Origin: VRUE01 sp963702575
GTDB lineage: Bacteria; Actinomycetota; Thermoleophilia; Solirubrobacterales; 70-9
Assembly: GCA_963702575.1 (NCBI GenBank)
Contig: CAVPCU010000005.1
Coordinates: 310,001-374,000, forward strand
Direction: 5' to 3'
Length of the DNA stretch: 64,000 nucleotides
A program made the position numbers and the translations under genes. Shown in pieces: positions 16,474 through 24,531 of this stretch. The notes below the pieces were generated by a model that saw only the letters and a program-made list of their open reading frames with translations, searched no databases and was not told the DNA's origin. How positions within the stretch are numbered: position 1 is the stretch's first letter; every line of letters starts with the position of its first letter.

Positions 16474-17477
16474 GGCGGCGGGCGCTGCACTGGGTTTTGC
16501 TGGCGATAGCCGCACTCGCCCTGCTTGCCCCGAGCGCGGCGAACGCGGCGAGCGTTGTCAACGGCGACTTCGAGTCCGGGTCGCTTGATGGCTGGCACGT
16601 CTACCAGGCGATCGGCAGCGGCAATTGGTTCGCCTACAGCGGCACCGAACCCCCAATCGGAAGCAAGCGCCCCAAGGGCCAGGAAAAAGCAGCCCCGCTG
16701 CAGCCGCCGCCCCAGGGCGCCTGGGCGGCGATTTCCGACGAGGCCGATCCCGACACCCTGATCCTCTACCAGGACATCGCGCTCGAGGCGGGGCAAGGTC
16801 ACCAACTCAGCCTGCTCGCCTATTACAACACCAACGCCGCCTTGGCGACGCCGGCGCCCGACACCCTTTCCGTCGACCCGGGCGTGCTCGGCGGGCAGGA
16901 CAACCAGCAGTTCAGGATCGATGTGACGAAGCCGACCGCGCCGCTTGAATCGCTCGAACCGTCCGACATCCTGTTGAACGTCTTCCAGACCAAGACGAAC
17001 GGTCCCAAGGCGCTGGCTCCGACCAAGCTCACCGCCGACCTGAGCCCGTTCGCGGGGCAGACGGTCAGGTTGCGCATCGCCGTCGCAGACAGCAAAGCGG
17101 TCCTCAACGCCGGGGTCGATGGAGTTGAGGTGGATGCTGCGGTTCTCGGACAGCCGAAAGGGCCGTCAAAGGGCGGGGCGCGCTCGGGCCGTCTCAGCTT
17201 CGCTGGCGCAAAGGCGAATCGCAGCAGGGGGACGGTCAGGTTGACCCTGCGCGTGCCGGGCTCAGGCCTGCTGCGGGCAACCGGTAGGGGGATCCTGCCG
17301 GCGATCGCGCGGCCGCGCACGGCGGGCTCGGTGGCGCTCCGCCTCAGTCCGAGGGCGTTGGCTCGGTCCATACTTCGCCGCAAGCACAAGCTCCGGGTCC
17401 GGGTGACCGTCATTTTCACCCCCAGCGACGGCTCTCTCGAACGGCTGATTGTCCCAGTGGTTATCAGATTAGTCTAA
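16470..17477 (+). CDS. Exported protein with jelly-roll (carbohydrate-binding-like) domain
   Basis: 335 residues from ATG 16470, coupled to the preceding gene. The signal peptide runs to about residue 26 (LLAPSAANAAS). The mature start, VVNGDFESGSLDGWHVYQ, is the classic opening of CBM4/9- or PEP-CTERM-type jelly-roll domains. A calcium/ligand-like strand set follows (ALEAGQGHQLSLLAYYNT, FAGQTVRLRIAVAD, VDGVEVDA). The C-terminal ~110 residues form an Arg-rich beta domain (RGTVRLTLRVPG, KLRVRVTVIF). It may bind polysaccharide or assemble with the beta-helix protein. No catalytic residues recognised. Confidence 0.75.
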   Translation: MRRRALHWVLLAIAALALLAPSAANAASVVNGDFESGSLDGWHVYQAIGSGNWFAYSGTEPPIGSKRPKGQEKAAPLQPPPQGAWAAISDEADPDTLILYQDIALEAGQGHQLSLLAYYNTNAALATPAPDTLSVDPGVLGGQDNQQFRIDVTKPTAPLESLEPSDILLNVFQTKTNGPKALAPTKLTADLSPFAGQTVRLRIAVADSKAVLNAGVDGVEVDAAVLGQPKGPSKGGARSGRLSFAGAKANRSRGTVRLTLRVPGSGLLRATGRGILPAIARPRTAGSVALRLSPRALARSILRRKHKLRVRVTVIFTPSDGSLERLIVPVVIRLV

Positions 17478-17553
17478 AAAAATAGCTTATACTTATTCTC
17501 TCCGTACGACACGCCATGCGCGAGAGGCGTATCGGCCCAACCGAAAGGGAGAG

Positions 17554-18120
17554 ATGAAAGGCAATAGACGACTGCTGCTCGCTGGCGCCGTTATGGCGGC
17601 CCTGGTCCTGGCCGCGCCGGCCACGGCCCTCGGAGCGGTCTGGAAACACAACGGCTCCAACCTCGCAGAACACATCGAAATCGGCCTGACGGGAAGCGAA
17701 ATCTTCGAAATCGCCCCGACCGGCGAAACCAAAAACGGCATGCTCTGCGAAGTGCACGCAACGATGACGACCGAAGGCGGCAGCGAAGCCCAGATCACCA
17801 AATTCGAAACCAAATCGTGTGGCAGTGGGTTCGGCTCCCTCGCCGGCTGCGCACTCTCGGAAGCCAAAGCCGAAGGCCTCCCCTGGACGGTCGAAGTCAA
17901 GACCACCGACCTGAAGGTCCTCAAATGGCACACGCTCCGCAAATTCAAAACCGGCTGCTCGACCAGCGAACTCAACAAAACGGTCACCAGCGTCACACTG
18001 ACGCTGAATATCCCCAGCGCGATCACTGAAATGGAATGGCTTGGTGAAATCACGGGCTACAAGACCCGCGGCTCGTTCACGGTCGACGCGCCGAACAGCG
18101 GCACATACGGAATCGGCTGA
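17554..18120 (+). CDS. Small exported protein of unknown function
   Basis: 188 residues. A good ribosome site (AGGGAG) lies just before ATG 17554. Signal peptide to about residue 28 (VLAAPATALGA). The mature part is beta-rich with four cysteines (MLCEVHAT, KSCGSGFGSLAGC, KTGCSTSE), probably two disulfides. All 16 glutamates are GAA, the most extreme case in the window. The 76-base upstream gap is AT-rich (AAAAAAATAGCTTATACTTATT) and may hold its own promoter. A Solirubrobacterales-type lineage-specific secreted family is likely; function unknown. Confidence 0.75.
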   Translation: MKGNRRLLLAGAVMAALVLAAPATALGAVWKHNGSNLAEHIEIGLTGSEIFEIAPTGETKNGMLCEVHATMTTEGGSEAQITKFETKSCGSGFGSLAGCALSEAKAEGLPWTVEVKTTDLKVLKWHTLRKFKTGCSTSELNKTVTSVTLTLNIPSAITEMEWLGEITGYKTRGSFTVDAPNSGTYGIG

Positions 18121-18133
18121 TCGACTCCGGCCA

Positions 18134-18160
18134 GCACCCGCCGGCGCCGCCGGCGGGTGC
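18134..18160. terminator. Hairpin between convergent genes
   Basis: A perfect 12-bp inverted repeat (GCACCCGCCGGC / GCCGGCGGGTGC) with a 3-base loop lies between the ends of the exported gene and the methyltransferase. There is no T-run on either side, so it may act as a bidirectional or rho-assisted terminator. Confidence 0.6.
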
Positions 18161-18168
18161 GGCCGTGC

Positions 18169-18931
18169 TCAGCCTCGCTGGTCGAGCGCGGAGACGACCA
18201 GCCGCAATCCGACGTCCAACTCCGGCTTCTTGCGCAGGTGCCCGTGACGCTCGTCCCAGCGCCCGCTCTGCAGGTCGGCCTCGAGGGCGGCCAATCCACG
18301 CTCGATCTCGCTTGGCTCCATCAGGTGCCACACCGAGCTGACGCGCCGCACAGTCGGGTCGAGGTGCATCTCCGGCCGGTCCCAGATCGCGCAGAAGAAG
18401 CCGTCCTCGCACTCGCGCGGCACCGGGACCGGCTCGACAGACGCGTTTGGGCAGCATCCTCGCCAGGTCCTCGATCGGCGGCATCGCGTCGCCGTGTATC
18501 TCGAGTGCGCGGGGAAAGTAGTCGCGCACCAGCCACAGGTCGGCAAGCGGCGCGGGGTCGAAGGTGAGCACGACGACGCGCCGCCGGGTCACCCGCACGA
18601 CCTCCGCCAGCCCCGCCTCCAGATCGGCCCAGTGGTGGACGGTGATGATCGCCATCGCCGCGTCGAAGGAGTCGTCTTCGAACGGCAGCGACTCGGCGCT
18701 CGCTTGGACGACCGGCCCAGCGCCGGCCGGCCGCTGGGCGATCATCTCGGCAGAGGGCTCCACCGCGGTCACTTCGCGGTCCGATGGCTCGTAGGAGCCC
18801 GTGCCGGCGCCGACGTTGAGAACGGATCGCGCATCGCCCAGCGCCCCCTCGATCCGCGCCGCGATCCGTGGGTCCGCGCGGCGATGCTCGCTGTAGCCGA
18901 GCCCAATCCGATCGTAGGCAACCACGCTCAC
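18169..18931 (-). pseudogene. SAM-dependent methyltransferase, frameshifted
   Basis: Class I methyltransferase of the UbiE/MenG-like group. The N-terminal 180 residues are intact: YDRIGLGYSEHR, the SAM motif VLNVGAGTGSYE, the acidic post-II motif in TAVEPSAEM, and SFDAAMAIITVHHW. After LARMLPKR (about 18440) the frame stops making sense. Another frame continues naturally (SVEPVPVPRECEDGFFCAIW ... ELDVGLRLVVSALDQRG) to a stop at 18169. One extra base near 18436-18445 explains this. Whether it is inactivation or a sequencing error is open. Substrate unknown. The group II intron lies just upstream of its start. Confidence 0.75.
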
Positions 18932-19027
18932 GGGCTCGACTGTATGCGAGCGTCTGCGGTAGCGGGGCCATGACGCCGGTCGCCCCAGATGACCGAAAGC
19001 CCGGATCGGCTCGCCGAGGGCTCCACA

Positions 19028-20921
19028 ATCGGGTAGGGGCGGGGCTTACCCCCGCCCCTCCCACACCACCGGACATGCGGGTCCGCATCCGGCGGTTCGC
19101 GTCACGTCCCGGAAACGGCGGTAGGGATCGGTGAACCCCTGTAGGCCCAGGTTGCGCCAGTAGGCGTTGGGCAGGGTGCGTTGGAGAGGAGCGGAGCCGG
19201 CAGTGCGCCAGTAGCCTTTCCGCGTCCCGGCCCATTCGAGGGCCTGTTGCGGCGAAGCGCCCAGCGCTCGCAGGTTGCGCCGCCGTGTCCGGTAGCGCTT
19301 CCATTCCTTCCATCGCACCTGCCGCAGCCTGCGGCGCAACCACTCATCGAGATCAGACAGCGGTCGCGGGGTGTCGGCCAGTGAAAAGTAGGCCGTCCAT
19401 CCCACCGTGAAGCGGTTGGCTTCACGGATGCGCCGTCTCATCGAGACGCCCCAGCGGCGCGAGGTGATCTCTCGCAGGCGATCCTTGGCGCGCTTGCGCG
19501 CCTTCGGGTCGATCCTGATCTTGATCTCGCCCTTGCGCTTGAGGAAGCCGAACCCCAGCAGGGTGGCCTTGAAGGCGGAGGCGACCGAGGACTTGTCCCG
19601 GTTGACCCGCAACTTCAGGCGTCGCTCGATGAACTCACAGGTGTGCTGCATCACGCGCTCGGCCGCTCGTTTGGAGCGGACGTAGATCGTGATGTCGTCC
19701 GCATAGCGGACGAAGCGGTGCCCTCGCTCCTCCAGCATCCGGTCGAGGTCGTCGAGGTAGACGTTGGAGAGCAGCGGGCTGAGTGGGGAGCCCTGGGGGG
19801 TCCCCTGCTCCGTCGGCTGCTTCACGCCGTCTGCCATGACTCCCGCTTCCAGGTAGCTGCGGATCAACTTGAGCACCTTCTTGTCGGTGACCCGCCTTGC
19901 GACCCTTGCCATCAGCGCGTCGTGCTGGACCCGATCGAAGAAGCGATCGAGGTCCAGATCGACGGCGTACTCGAACCCCTCGGCGACGTCGCGCTGTGCG
20001 CGGCGGATCGCGTCATGGGCCGAGCGCCCGGGGCGAAAGCCGAAGCTGCGCTCCGAGAAGCCGGGGTCGAATACGGGCACCAGCACCTGCGATAGGGCCT
20101 GCTGGATCAACCGATCCAGGGCCGTCGGCACCCCCAGCTCCCGCTCTCCCCCTGAGAGCTTTGGGATCGTGGCCCTCCTGGTGGGTTGCGGTCGGTAGGT
20201 GCCCGCGTCGAGCATTGCCCGGACTTCGGGCCAGTGGTCGCGCAGCCAAGGACGAAGCTCCTTGGTCTGCCTGCCATCGACGCCGGGTGCTCCGGCGTTT
20301 CGTTCGACGCGCCTGAGCGCCGCCGCCAGGTTGTCGCGGGAGAAGAACTTCTCCCAGAGGTTCCCGGTGGCGACGGGGTGAGGCTCTGCCTCGCCTGGCG
20401 CCGGAAAGCCGCTTTGCTCTTCGCGGGGAGCTTCAGGCTTCACCTTGAGCGTCCATTGCGCGAAGGCCCCGCCTGAGCGGGGTTGGCTGCTGTGGCTTCC
20501 GCGAGCACGGGCGTGCTTTGCCTCGGCTTCGCGTTCGGCCCTTCACGGCACACGATCCCGCCGCTACTACGGCCTCTGCTGACTCCTGCTGGGTGACCGG
20601 TCGCCTTCCGGCGTCCGGTGTCGGGCGACATGCGTCGAGGCCGACATCCCGGCAGGTCTCCCCGGATAAGGGCACCAACCTTCCCCGCACGCCCGCCGCG
20701 TCTACGTTGCGACCCCTTGATGACACGGGCTTCGTCATGTTGTGCTGACTCGCCCGGATCGCTACGCCTTACGCGATTCGTGTTCCTCGGGCCACGGGTT
20801 CGCCTCCACCTTCCTTCCCACCCCGCCTCGCGGCGACGCAGTTGGCTTCGGCTTGTGGTTTCTGTCATCTGACCCACAGGGGACTTGCACCCCCGAGCTG
20901 GTGCCCATGCCGGGCGTACAC
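19028..20921 (-). mobile_element. Group II intron (bacterial class C-like), complete
   Basis: On the minus strand the element begins GTGTACGCCCGGC at 20921, the usual 5' start of bacterial group II introns. It contains a reverse-transcriptase ORF in domain IV and then shows a domain V hairpin (CCGGATGCGG / CGCATGTCCGG, about 19064-19090). A GC-rich domain VI and an end at ...CTACCCGAT at 19028 follow. Immediately 5' of the intron (minus strand) is a terminator hairpin followed by TTTTCT. Insertion just after a terminator is the known target preference of class C introns. Length is about 1.9 kb. Ends are set by motif, to within a few bases. Confidence 0.8.
19046..20443 (-). CDS. ltrA: Group II intron reverse transcriptase / maturase
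   Basis: 465-residue intron-encoded protein. RT fingers/palm motifs in order: LWEKFFSRDNLAAALRRV, RRATIPKLSGGERELGVPT, DLDLDRFFDRVQHD, GTPQGSPLSPLLSN, the catalytic YADDITIYV (residue ~250), and LGFGFLKRKG. The maturase (X) domain follows with WRTAGSAPLQRTLPNAYW. No HNH endonuclease domain was recognised, which fits class C introns. It promotes intron splicing and target-primed insertion. The ORF appears intact. Confidence 0.9.
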   Translation of the reverse strand: MKPEAPREEQSGFPAPGEAEPHPVATGNLWEKFFSRDNLAAALRRVERNAGAPGVDGRQTKELRPWLRDHWPEVRAMLDAGTYRPQPTRRATIPKLSGGERELGVPTALDRLIQQALSQVLVPVFDPGFSERSFGFRPGRSAHDAIRRAQRDVAEGFEYAVDLDLDRFFDRVQHDALMARVARRVTDKKVLKLIRSYLEAGVMADGVKQPTEQGTPQGSPLSPLLSNVYLDDLDRMLEERGHRFVRYADDITIYVRSKRAAERVMQHTCEFIERRLKLRVNRDKSSVASAFKATLLGFGFLKRKGEIKIRIDPKARKRAKDRLREITSRRWGVSMRRRIREANRFTVGWTAYFSLADTPRPLSDLDEWLRRRLRQVRWKEWKRYRTRRRNLRALGASPQQALEWAGTRKGYWRTAGSAPLQRTLPNAYWRNLGLQGFTDPYRRFRDVTRTAGCGPACPVVWEGRG

Positions 20922-20950
20922 AGAAAACGCCCCGCCGGGGAGGCGGGGCG
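20922..20950 (-). terminator. Terminator hairpin forming the 5' exon of the intron
   Basis: Read on the minus strand, a 9-bp stem (CGCCCCGCC / GGCGGGGCG, loop TCCCC) is followed by TTTTCT and then directly by the intron start at 20921. It overlaps the edge of the repeated RNA-like element on the other strand. It is both a plausible terminator of a leftward transcript and the intron insertion target. Confidence 0.75.
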
Positions 20951-20996
20951 CTTCTGGGGTTACTACAGGGAGGAGAGATATGTATCTCTATATATG
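20948..20996. repeat. Candidate structured RNA element, copy 2
   Basis: Second copy of the element at 13950. The 25-base core matches with one mismatch, and the ungapped match over 49 bases is 40 identities, with nearly all differences being transitions. Here it contains a perfect hairpin AGAGATA-TG-TATCTCT (20974-20989). On the minus strand the element leads straight into the terminator at 20922-20950, so here the natural reading direction may be leftward. Confidence 0.55.
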
Positions 20997-21312
20997 TGGA
21001 TCAGTGGGAGGTAGGAGGGCCCTGATGTGCCGCGGGTGGATCGATGGGAGTCGATCACCATATGGGCGGCGCCGGACCCAGCCGTGAAGTTCTCGATTCA
21101 GTTCTTAAGCCCTCTAATCGGTCGTCTCTCGCAATTCCTTGAATTCAGAGTACGAACATACGTGCGATTTGTGTGTGAGGCGGGTCACAGAGCTCCGCGC
21201 ATGCCCAGCGGCCTGCCCTCAACTGGATTGTTCTACCCAATTCTAAGGAGTCGCTAAACATCCTGCAAGGGGAAATTTCGGCCGCTTTCCGGTCCGCCGG
21301 TACGGTTGAGCC
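20997..21312. other. Intergenic region without a recognisable gene
   Basis: About 316 bases between the repeated element and tlyA, less GC-rich than the genome average. Short frames are present in several phases but none shows conserved motifs or a ribosome site. The last ~60 bases presumably hold the tlyA promoter. Nothing else is supported. Confidence 0.6.
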
Positions 21313-22095
21313 GTGACCAAGGCGCGGATCGACTCTTTGCTGGCCGAGCGCGGGCTCTTCCCCTCGCGCACCGCCGCGGCCGGCGCGGTGCGTGCCGGCG
21401 AGGTTCGCGTCGGCCGCGACGGCCCGGTCGCGCTGCGCCCGAGCCAGCTGGTGGAGCCCGACGCCGACCTGCTCGTCGAGCAGGGCCAGCGCTTCGTCTC
21501 ACGCGGCGGAATCAAGCTCGAGAACGCGCTCGAGGCGCTCGCGATCGAGGTCGAGGGGCGCGACTGCCTCGACGTCGGCGCCTCGACCGGTGGCTTCACC
21601 GACTGCCTGCTGCAGCGCGGCGCCGCTCGCGTCGCCTCACTCGACGTCGCCTACGGCCAGCTCGACCTGCGCATCCGCGAGGATCCGCGGGTGACCGTGC
21701 TCGAGCGCGCGAACGCCCGCCGGCTCACCCTGGCCGAGCTGCCCTTCGTGCCGCAGCTCGCGACGGTCGACGTCTCCTTCATCTCGCTCGCCAAGGTGCT
21801 CCCGGCGGTCGCCGCCTGCCTTGCGCCCGGGGGCGAGGTCCTGGCGATGGTCAAGCCGCAGTTCGAGCTCGGCCGCGAGCGCGTCCGCAAGGGTGTCGTC
21901 CGCGACCCCGCCGATCGCCGCGAGGCGATCCTCGCCGTCGCCGCCGCAGCCGCCGAGCTGGGGCTTGCCGTGCACGGCTTCGCCTCCTCGGGCCTGCCCG
22001 GCCCGAAGGGCAACCGCGAGACCTTCGTCTGGTGCGGCGCCGGCGGCGAGTCGCTCGGCGACCTCGAGACCGCCCTGCTCGAGGTGGAGCCGTGA
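21313..22095 (+). CDS. tlyA: TlyA family rRNA (cytidine-2'-O)-methyltransferase
   Basis: 260 residues from GTG 21313. An N-terminal S4 RNA-binding domain (RIDSLLAERGLFPSRTAAAGAVRAG) is joined to an FtsJ-type methyltransferase with SAM motif DVGASTGGFTDCLLQRGA. The catalytic tetrad positions lie in SRGGIKLENAL, DVSFISL and MVKPQFELG, and KGNRETFVWC is near the end. The family 2'-O-methylates 16S and 23S rRNA and its loss gives capreomycin resistance in mycobacteria. Its stop overlaps the GTG of nadK, forming the widespread tlyA-nadK-recN cluster, here interrupted by an MFS gene. Confidence 0.93.
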   Translation: MTKARIDSLLAERGLFPSRTAAAGAVRAGEVRVGRDGPVALRPSQLVEPDADLLVEQGQRFVSRGGIKLENALEALAIEVEGRDCLDVGASTGGFTDCLLQRGAARVASLDVAYGQLDLRIREDPRVTVLERANARRLTLAELPFVPQLATVDVSFISLAKVLPAVAACLAPGGEVLAMVKPQFELGRERVRKGVVRDPADRREAILAVAAAAAELGLAVHGFASSGLPGPKGNRETFVWCGAGGESLGDLETALLEVEP

Positions 22096-22943
22096 CAGAG
22101 CGCACCGCGGCGCTGATCACCCACTCGCACCCGCCGGCGACGACCGGCGCGGTCGGGCTCGTCGTCGGCGCCGCCCGCGAGGCCGGCTGGCGCCTGATCG
22201 CGACCGCCGGCGAGCTCGACAAGCACGGCGAGGCCACCGCCGGGATCGAGGCGGTCGAGTCGCTGCCGCACCAGCTCGACCTCTGCGTCGTCCTCGGCGG
22301 CGATGGCTCGATCCTCCACGCGCTGCGGCACTTCGCCCGCAGCGGCGTCCCCGTCTTCGGCGTCAACTTCGGCACCGTCGGCTTCCTCGCCGCGGTCGAG
22401 CGCGACGACGCCGAGGAGGGCCTGCGGCGCGCCTTCGCCGGCGAGACCGAGGCGCTCGACCTGCCGGGCCTCGAGGTCGCCGTCTACGGTGAGCCGAGGC
22501 TCGCCCTCAACGACGTCAGCTTCCTCCGCCGCCCCCACGACCGCGTCGCCGAGCTGAGCTACGGGATCGCCGGCGAGGAGGTCGGCCACGTCCGCTGCGA
22601 CGGCCTCGTCGCCGCCACCCCGGTCGGCTCGACCGGCTACAACCTCGCCAACCAGGGGCCGATCCTGGCCTGGGGGGTGAAGGGCTACGTGGTCAGCTAC
22701 GTCGCCCCGCACTCGCTTACCGCCCGCGCCCTCGTCGTCGCCCCCGGCGACGTCCTCCACGTCGGCAACGCCGGTGGCCGCGAGCCGGTCGACGTAGCGG
22801 TCGACGGCGAACCGGTCGGCGAGCTCGCCTCCGGCGAGGCGCTCGAGCTGTGCTTCGTCGAGGGCATCGGCCGCCTCGCCCAGCTCCCGGGGACGAGCTT
22901 CTACCAGCGCATACGCGAGAAGTTCGGTCATTTGGCTGTCTGA
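22092..22943 (+). CDS. nadK: NAD kinase
   Basis: Phosphorylates NAD to NADP. 283 residues from GTG 22092, overlapping the tlyA stop. The GGDGS motif (VVLGGDGSILHALR), FGVNFGTVGFL, LNDVSFLRRP, and the conserved CDGLVAATPVGSTGYNLANQGPI loop are all present. Cytoplasmic; probably translated together with tlyA. Length and motifs are normal. Confidence 0.95.
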   Translation: MTERTAALITHSHPPATTGAVGLVVGAAREAGWRLIATAGELDKHGEATAGIEAVESLPHQLDLCVVLGGDGSILHALRHFARSGVPVFGVNFGTVGFLAAVERDDAEEGLRRAFAGETEALDLPGLEVAVYGEPRLALNDVSFLRRPHDRVAELSYGIAGEEVGHVRCDGLVAATPVGSTGYNLANQGPILAWGVKGYVVSYVAPHSLTARALVVAPGDVLHVGNAGGREPVDVAVDGEPVGELASGEALELCFVEGIGRLAQLPGTSFYQRIREKFGHLAV

Positions 22944-22982
22944 CCGAAAGCCGGGGCCGCTGGCTCGCTAGGTTGTGCGCCG

Positions 22983-24500
22983 ATGGAGCGCAAGTGGTGG
23001 ACCCTCGTCCTGATCACGATCGCGACGTTCATGCTGCTGCTGGACATCACGGTCGTCAACGTCGCCCTGCCCGACATCCAGCGCGAACTGCACGCCAGCC
23101 TCTCCAGCCTGCAGTGGGTGGTCGACGCCTACTCGCTGATGCTTGCCGCGGCGCTGCTGACCGCCGGCTCGCTCGGCGACCGGCTCGGGCGGCGCCGCGT
23201 CTTCTCGTTCGGCTTCGGCATCTTCACCTTCGCCTCGTTCCTCTGCGGCATCTCCGGCGATCCCACCCTGCTCAACCTGGCCCGCGGCCTGCAGGGGATC
23301 GGCGGGGCGGCGATGTTCGCCACCTCGCTGGCGCTGATCGGCCAGGAGTTCCACGGCAAGGACCGGGCGACGGCATTCGGCGTCTGGGGGGCGGCGATCG
23401 GGGGCGCCGTCGCGATCGGCCCGCTGGTCGGCGGTGTCATCACCGAGCACCTCGGCTGGGAGTGGATCTTCTTCGTCAACGTGCCGATCGGGATCGTCGC
23501 GATCGCCCTCACCGAGTCGAAGCTCGCCAACGTCGCCGCCCAGGACCCGGCGCCGATCGACCTGCCGGGCCTCGCCGCCTTCTCGGGCGGCCTCTTCCTG
23601 CTGATCTTCGGCCTGATCCGCGGCAACCCCGATGGCTGGGGCAGCACGACGATCGTCGCTTCGCTGGGGGGCGCCGCGGCGCTGCTGCTCGCCTTCGTCG
23701 CGATCGAGGCGCGCAGCGCCCACCCGATGCTCGATCTCGGGCTCTTCCGCAAGCCGGCCTTCAACGGGGTCTCGGCTGTCGCCTTCGGCCTCTCGGCCGG
23801 GATGTTCGCGATGTTCCTCTACCTGACGATCTATCTGCAGGGGGTGCAGGGCTTCTCGCCGCTGGAGGCCGGTTTGCGCTTCCTGCCGCTCACCGTCCTC
23901 TCCTTCGTCGCCTCGCCGATCGCCGGCAAGCTCTCCGATCGCGTCCCGATCCGGGTGCTGCTCGGCGTCGGGCTCACCCTGGTCGGCATCGGCCTGCTGC
24001 TGATGCACGGCATCTCCGCCGACTCCAATGTCTCGACGCTGCTGCCCGGCTTCCTCATCGCCGGCGTCGGCATCGGCACGGCCAATCCGGGCATCGGCCA
24101 GGCGGCGATCGCCGTCGTGCCGGTCGAGAAAGCCGGGATGGGCTCCGGGATCAACACGACCTTCCGCCAGGTTGGGATCGCCACCGGCGTTGCCTCGCTC
24201 GGCGCGGTCTTCCAGTCGCAGGTCGACTCGAAGCTCTCGGCGCTGCTGCCGCACGCCCCGGCCGGGCTCGGCGAAGTGGTCTCATCGGGCGGCTCGCGCG
24301 CCGCCGCTGCCCTCGCCCCGGCCGGCCAGCGGGCTGAGATCGTCCACGCCTCCAAGGTCGCCTTCGTCAGCGGCTTCAACGAGATCCTCCTCATAGGCTC
24401 GATCCTCTCCTTCGTAGTCGCAGCCGCCGGCTTCCTTCTCGTCCGCCAGACCGACTTCGTTCAGCCGACGGACGCCGTCGCCGAGCCCGCTGCGGCATAG
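22983..24500 (+). CDS. MFS drug/metabolite exporter, DHA2 (14-TM) family
   Basis: 505 residues with about 14 hydrophobic helices. Family signatures are motif C/D1 (LDITVVNVALPDIQREL) at the N-terminus, WVVDAYSLMLAAALLTAGSLGDRLGRRRVF (helix 2 and motif A loop), and GAAIGGAVAIGPLVGGVITEHLGW (motif C). Proton-coupled export of hydrophobic compounds is the usual role; substrate unknown. Start ATG 22983 lies 39 bases after nadK. Its placement between nadK and recN breaks a cluster that is usually contiguous in actinobacteria, suggesting later insertion. Confidence 0.9.
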   Translation: MERKWWTLVLITIATFMLLLDITVVNVALPDIQRELHASLSSLQWVVDAYSLMLAAALLTAGSLGDRLGRRRVFSFGFGIFTFASFLCGISGDPTLLNLARGLQGIGGAAMFATSLALIGQEFHGKDRATAFGVWGAAIGGAVAIGPLVGGVITEHLGWEWIFFVNVPIGIVAIALTESKLANVAAQDPAPIDLPGLAAFSGGLFLLIFGLIRGNPDGWGSTTIVASLGGAAALLLAFVAIEARSAHPMLDLGLFRKPAFNGVSAVAFGLSAGMFAMFLYLTIYLQGVQGFSPLEAGLRFLPLTVLSFVASPIAGKLSDRVPIRVLLGVGLTLVGIGLLLMHGISADSNVSTLLPGFLIAGVGIGTANPGIGQAAIAVVPVEKAGMGSGINTTFRQVGIATGVASLGAVFQSQVDSKLSALLPHAPAGLGEVVSSGGSRAAAALAPAGQRAEIVHASKVAFVSGFNEILLIGSILSFVVAAAGFLLVRQTDFVQPTDAVAEPAAA

Positions 24501-24531
24501 GACCCGCCGCGCCAGGTGCTACACAGAGCAC

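Noticed and set aside
18321..19343. 340-codon minus frame running out of the intron into the methyltransferase
   Set aside because: It crosses the intron boundary and is in the wrong phase for both genes.
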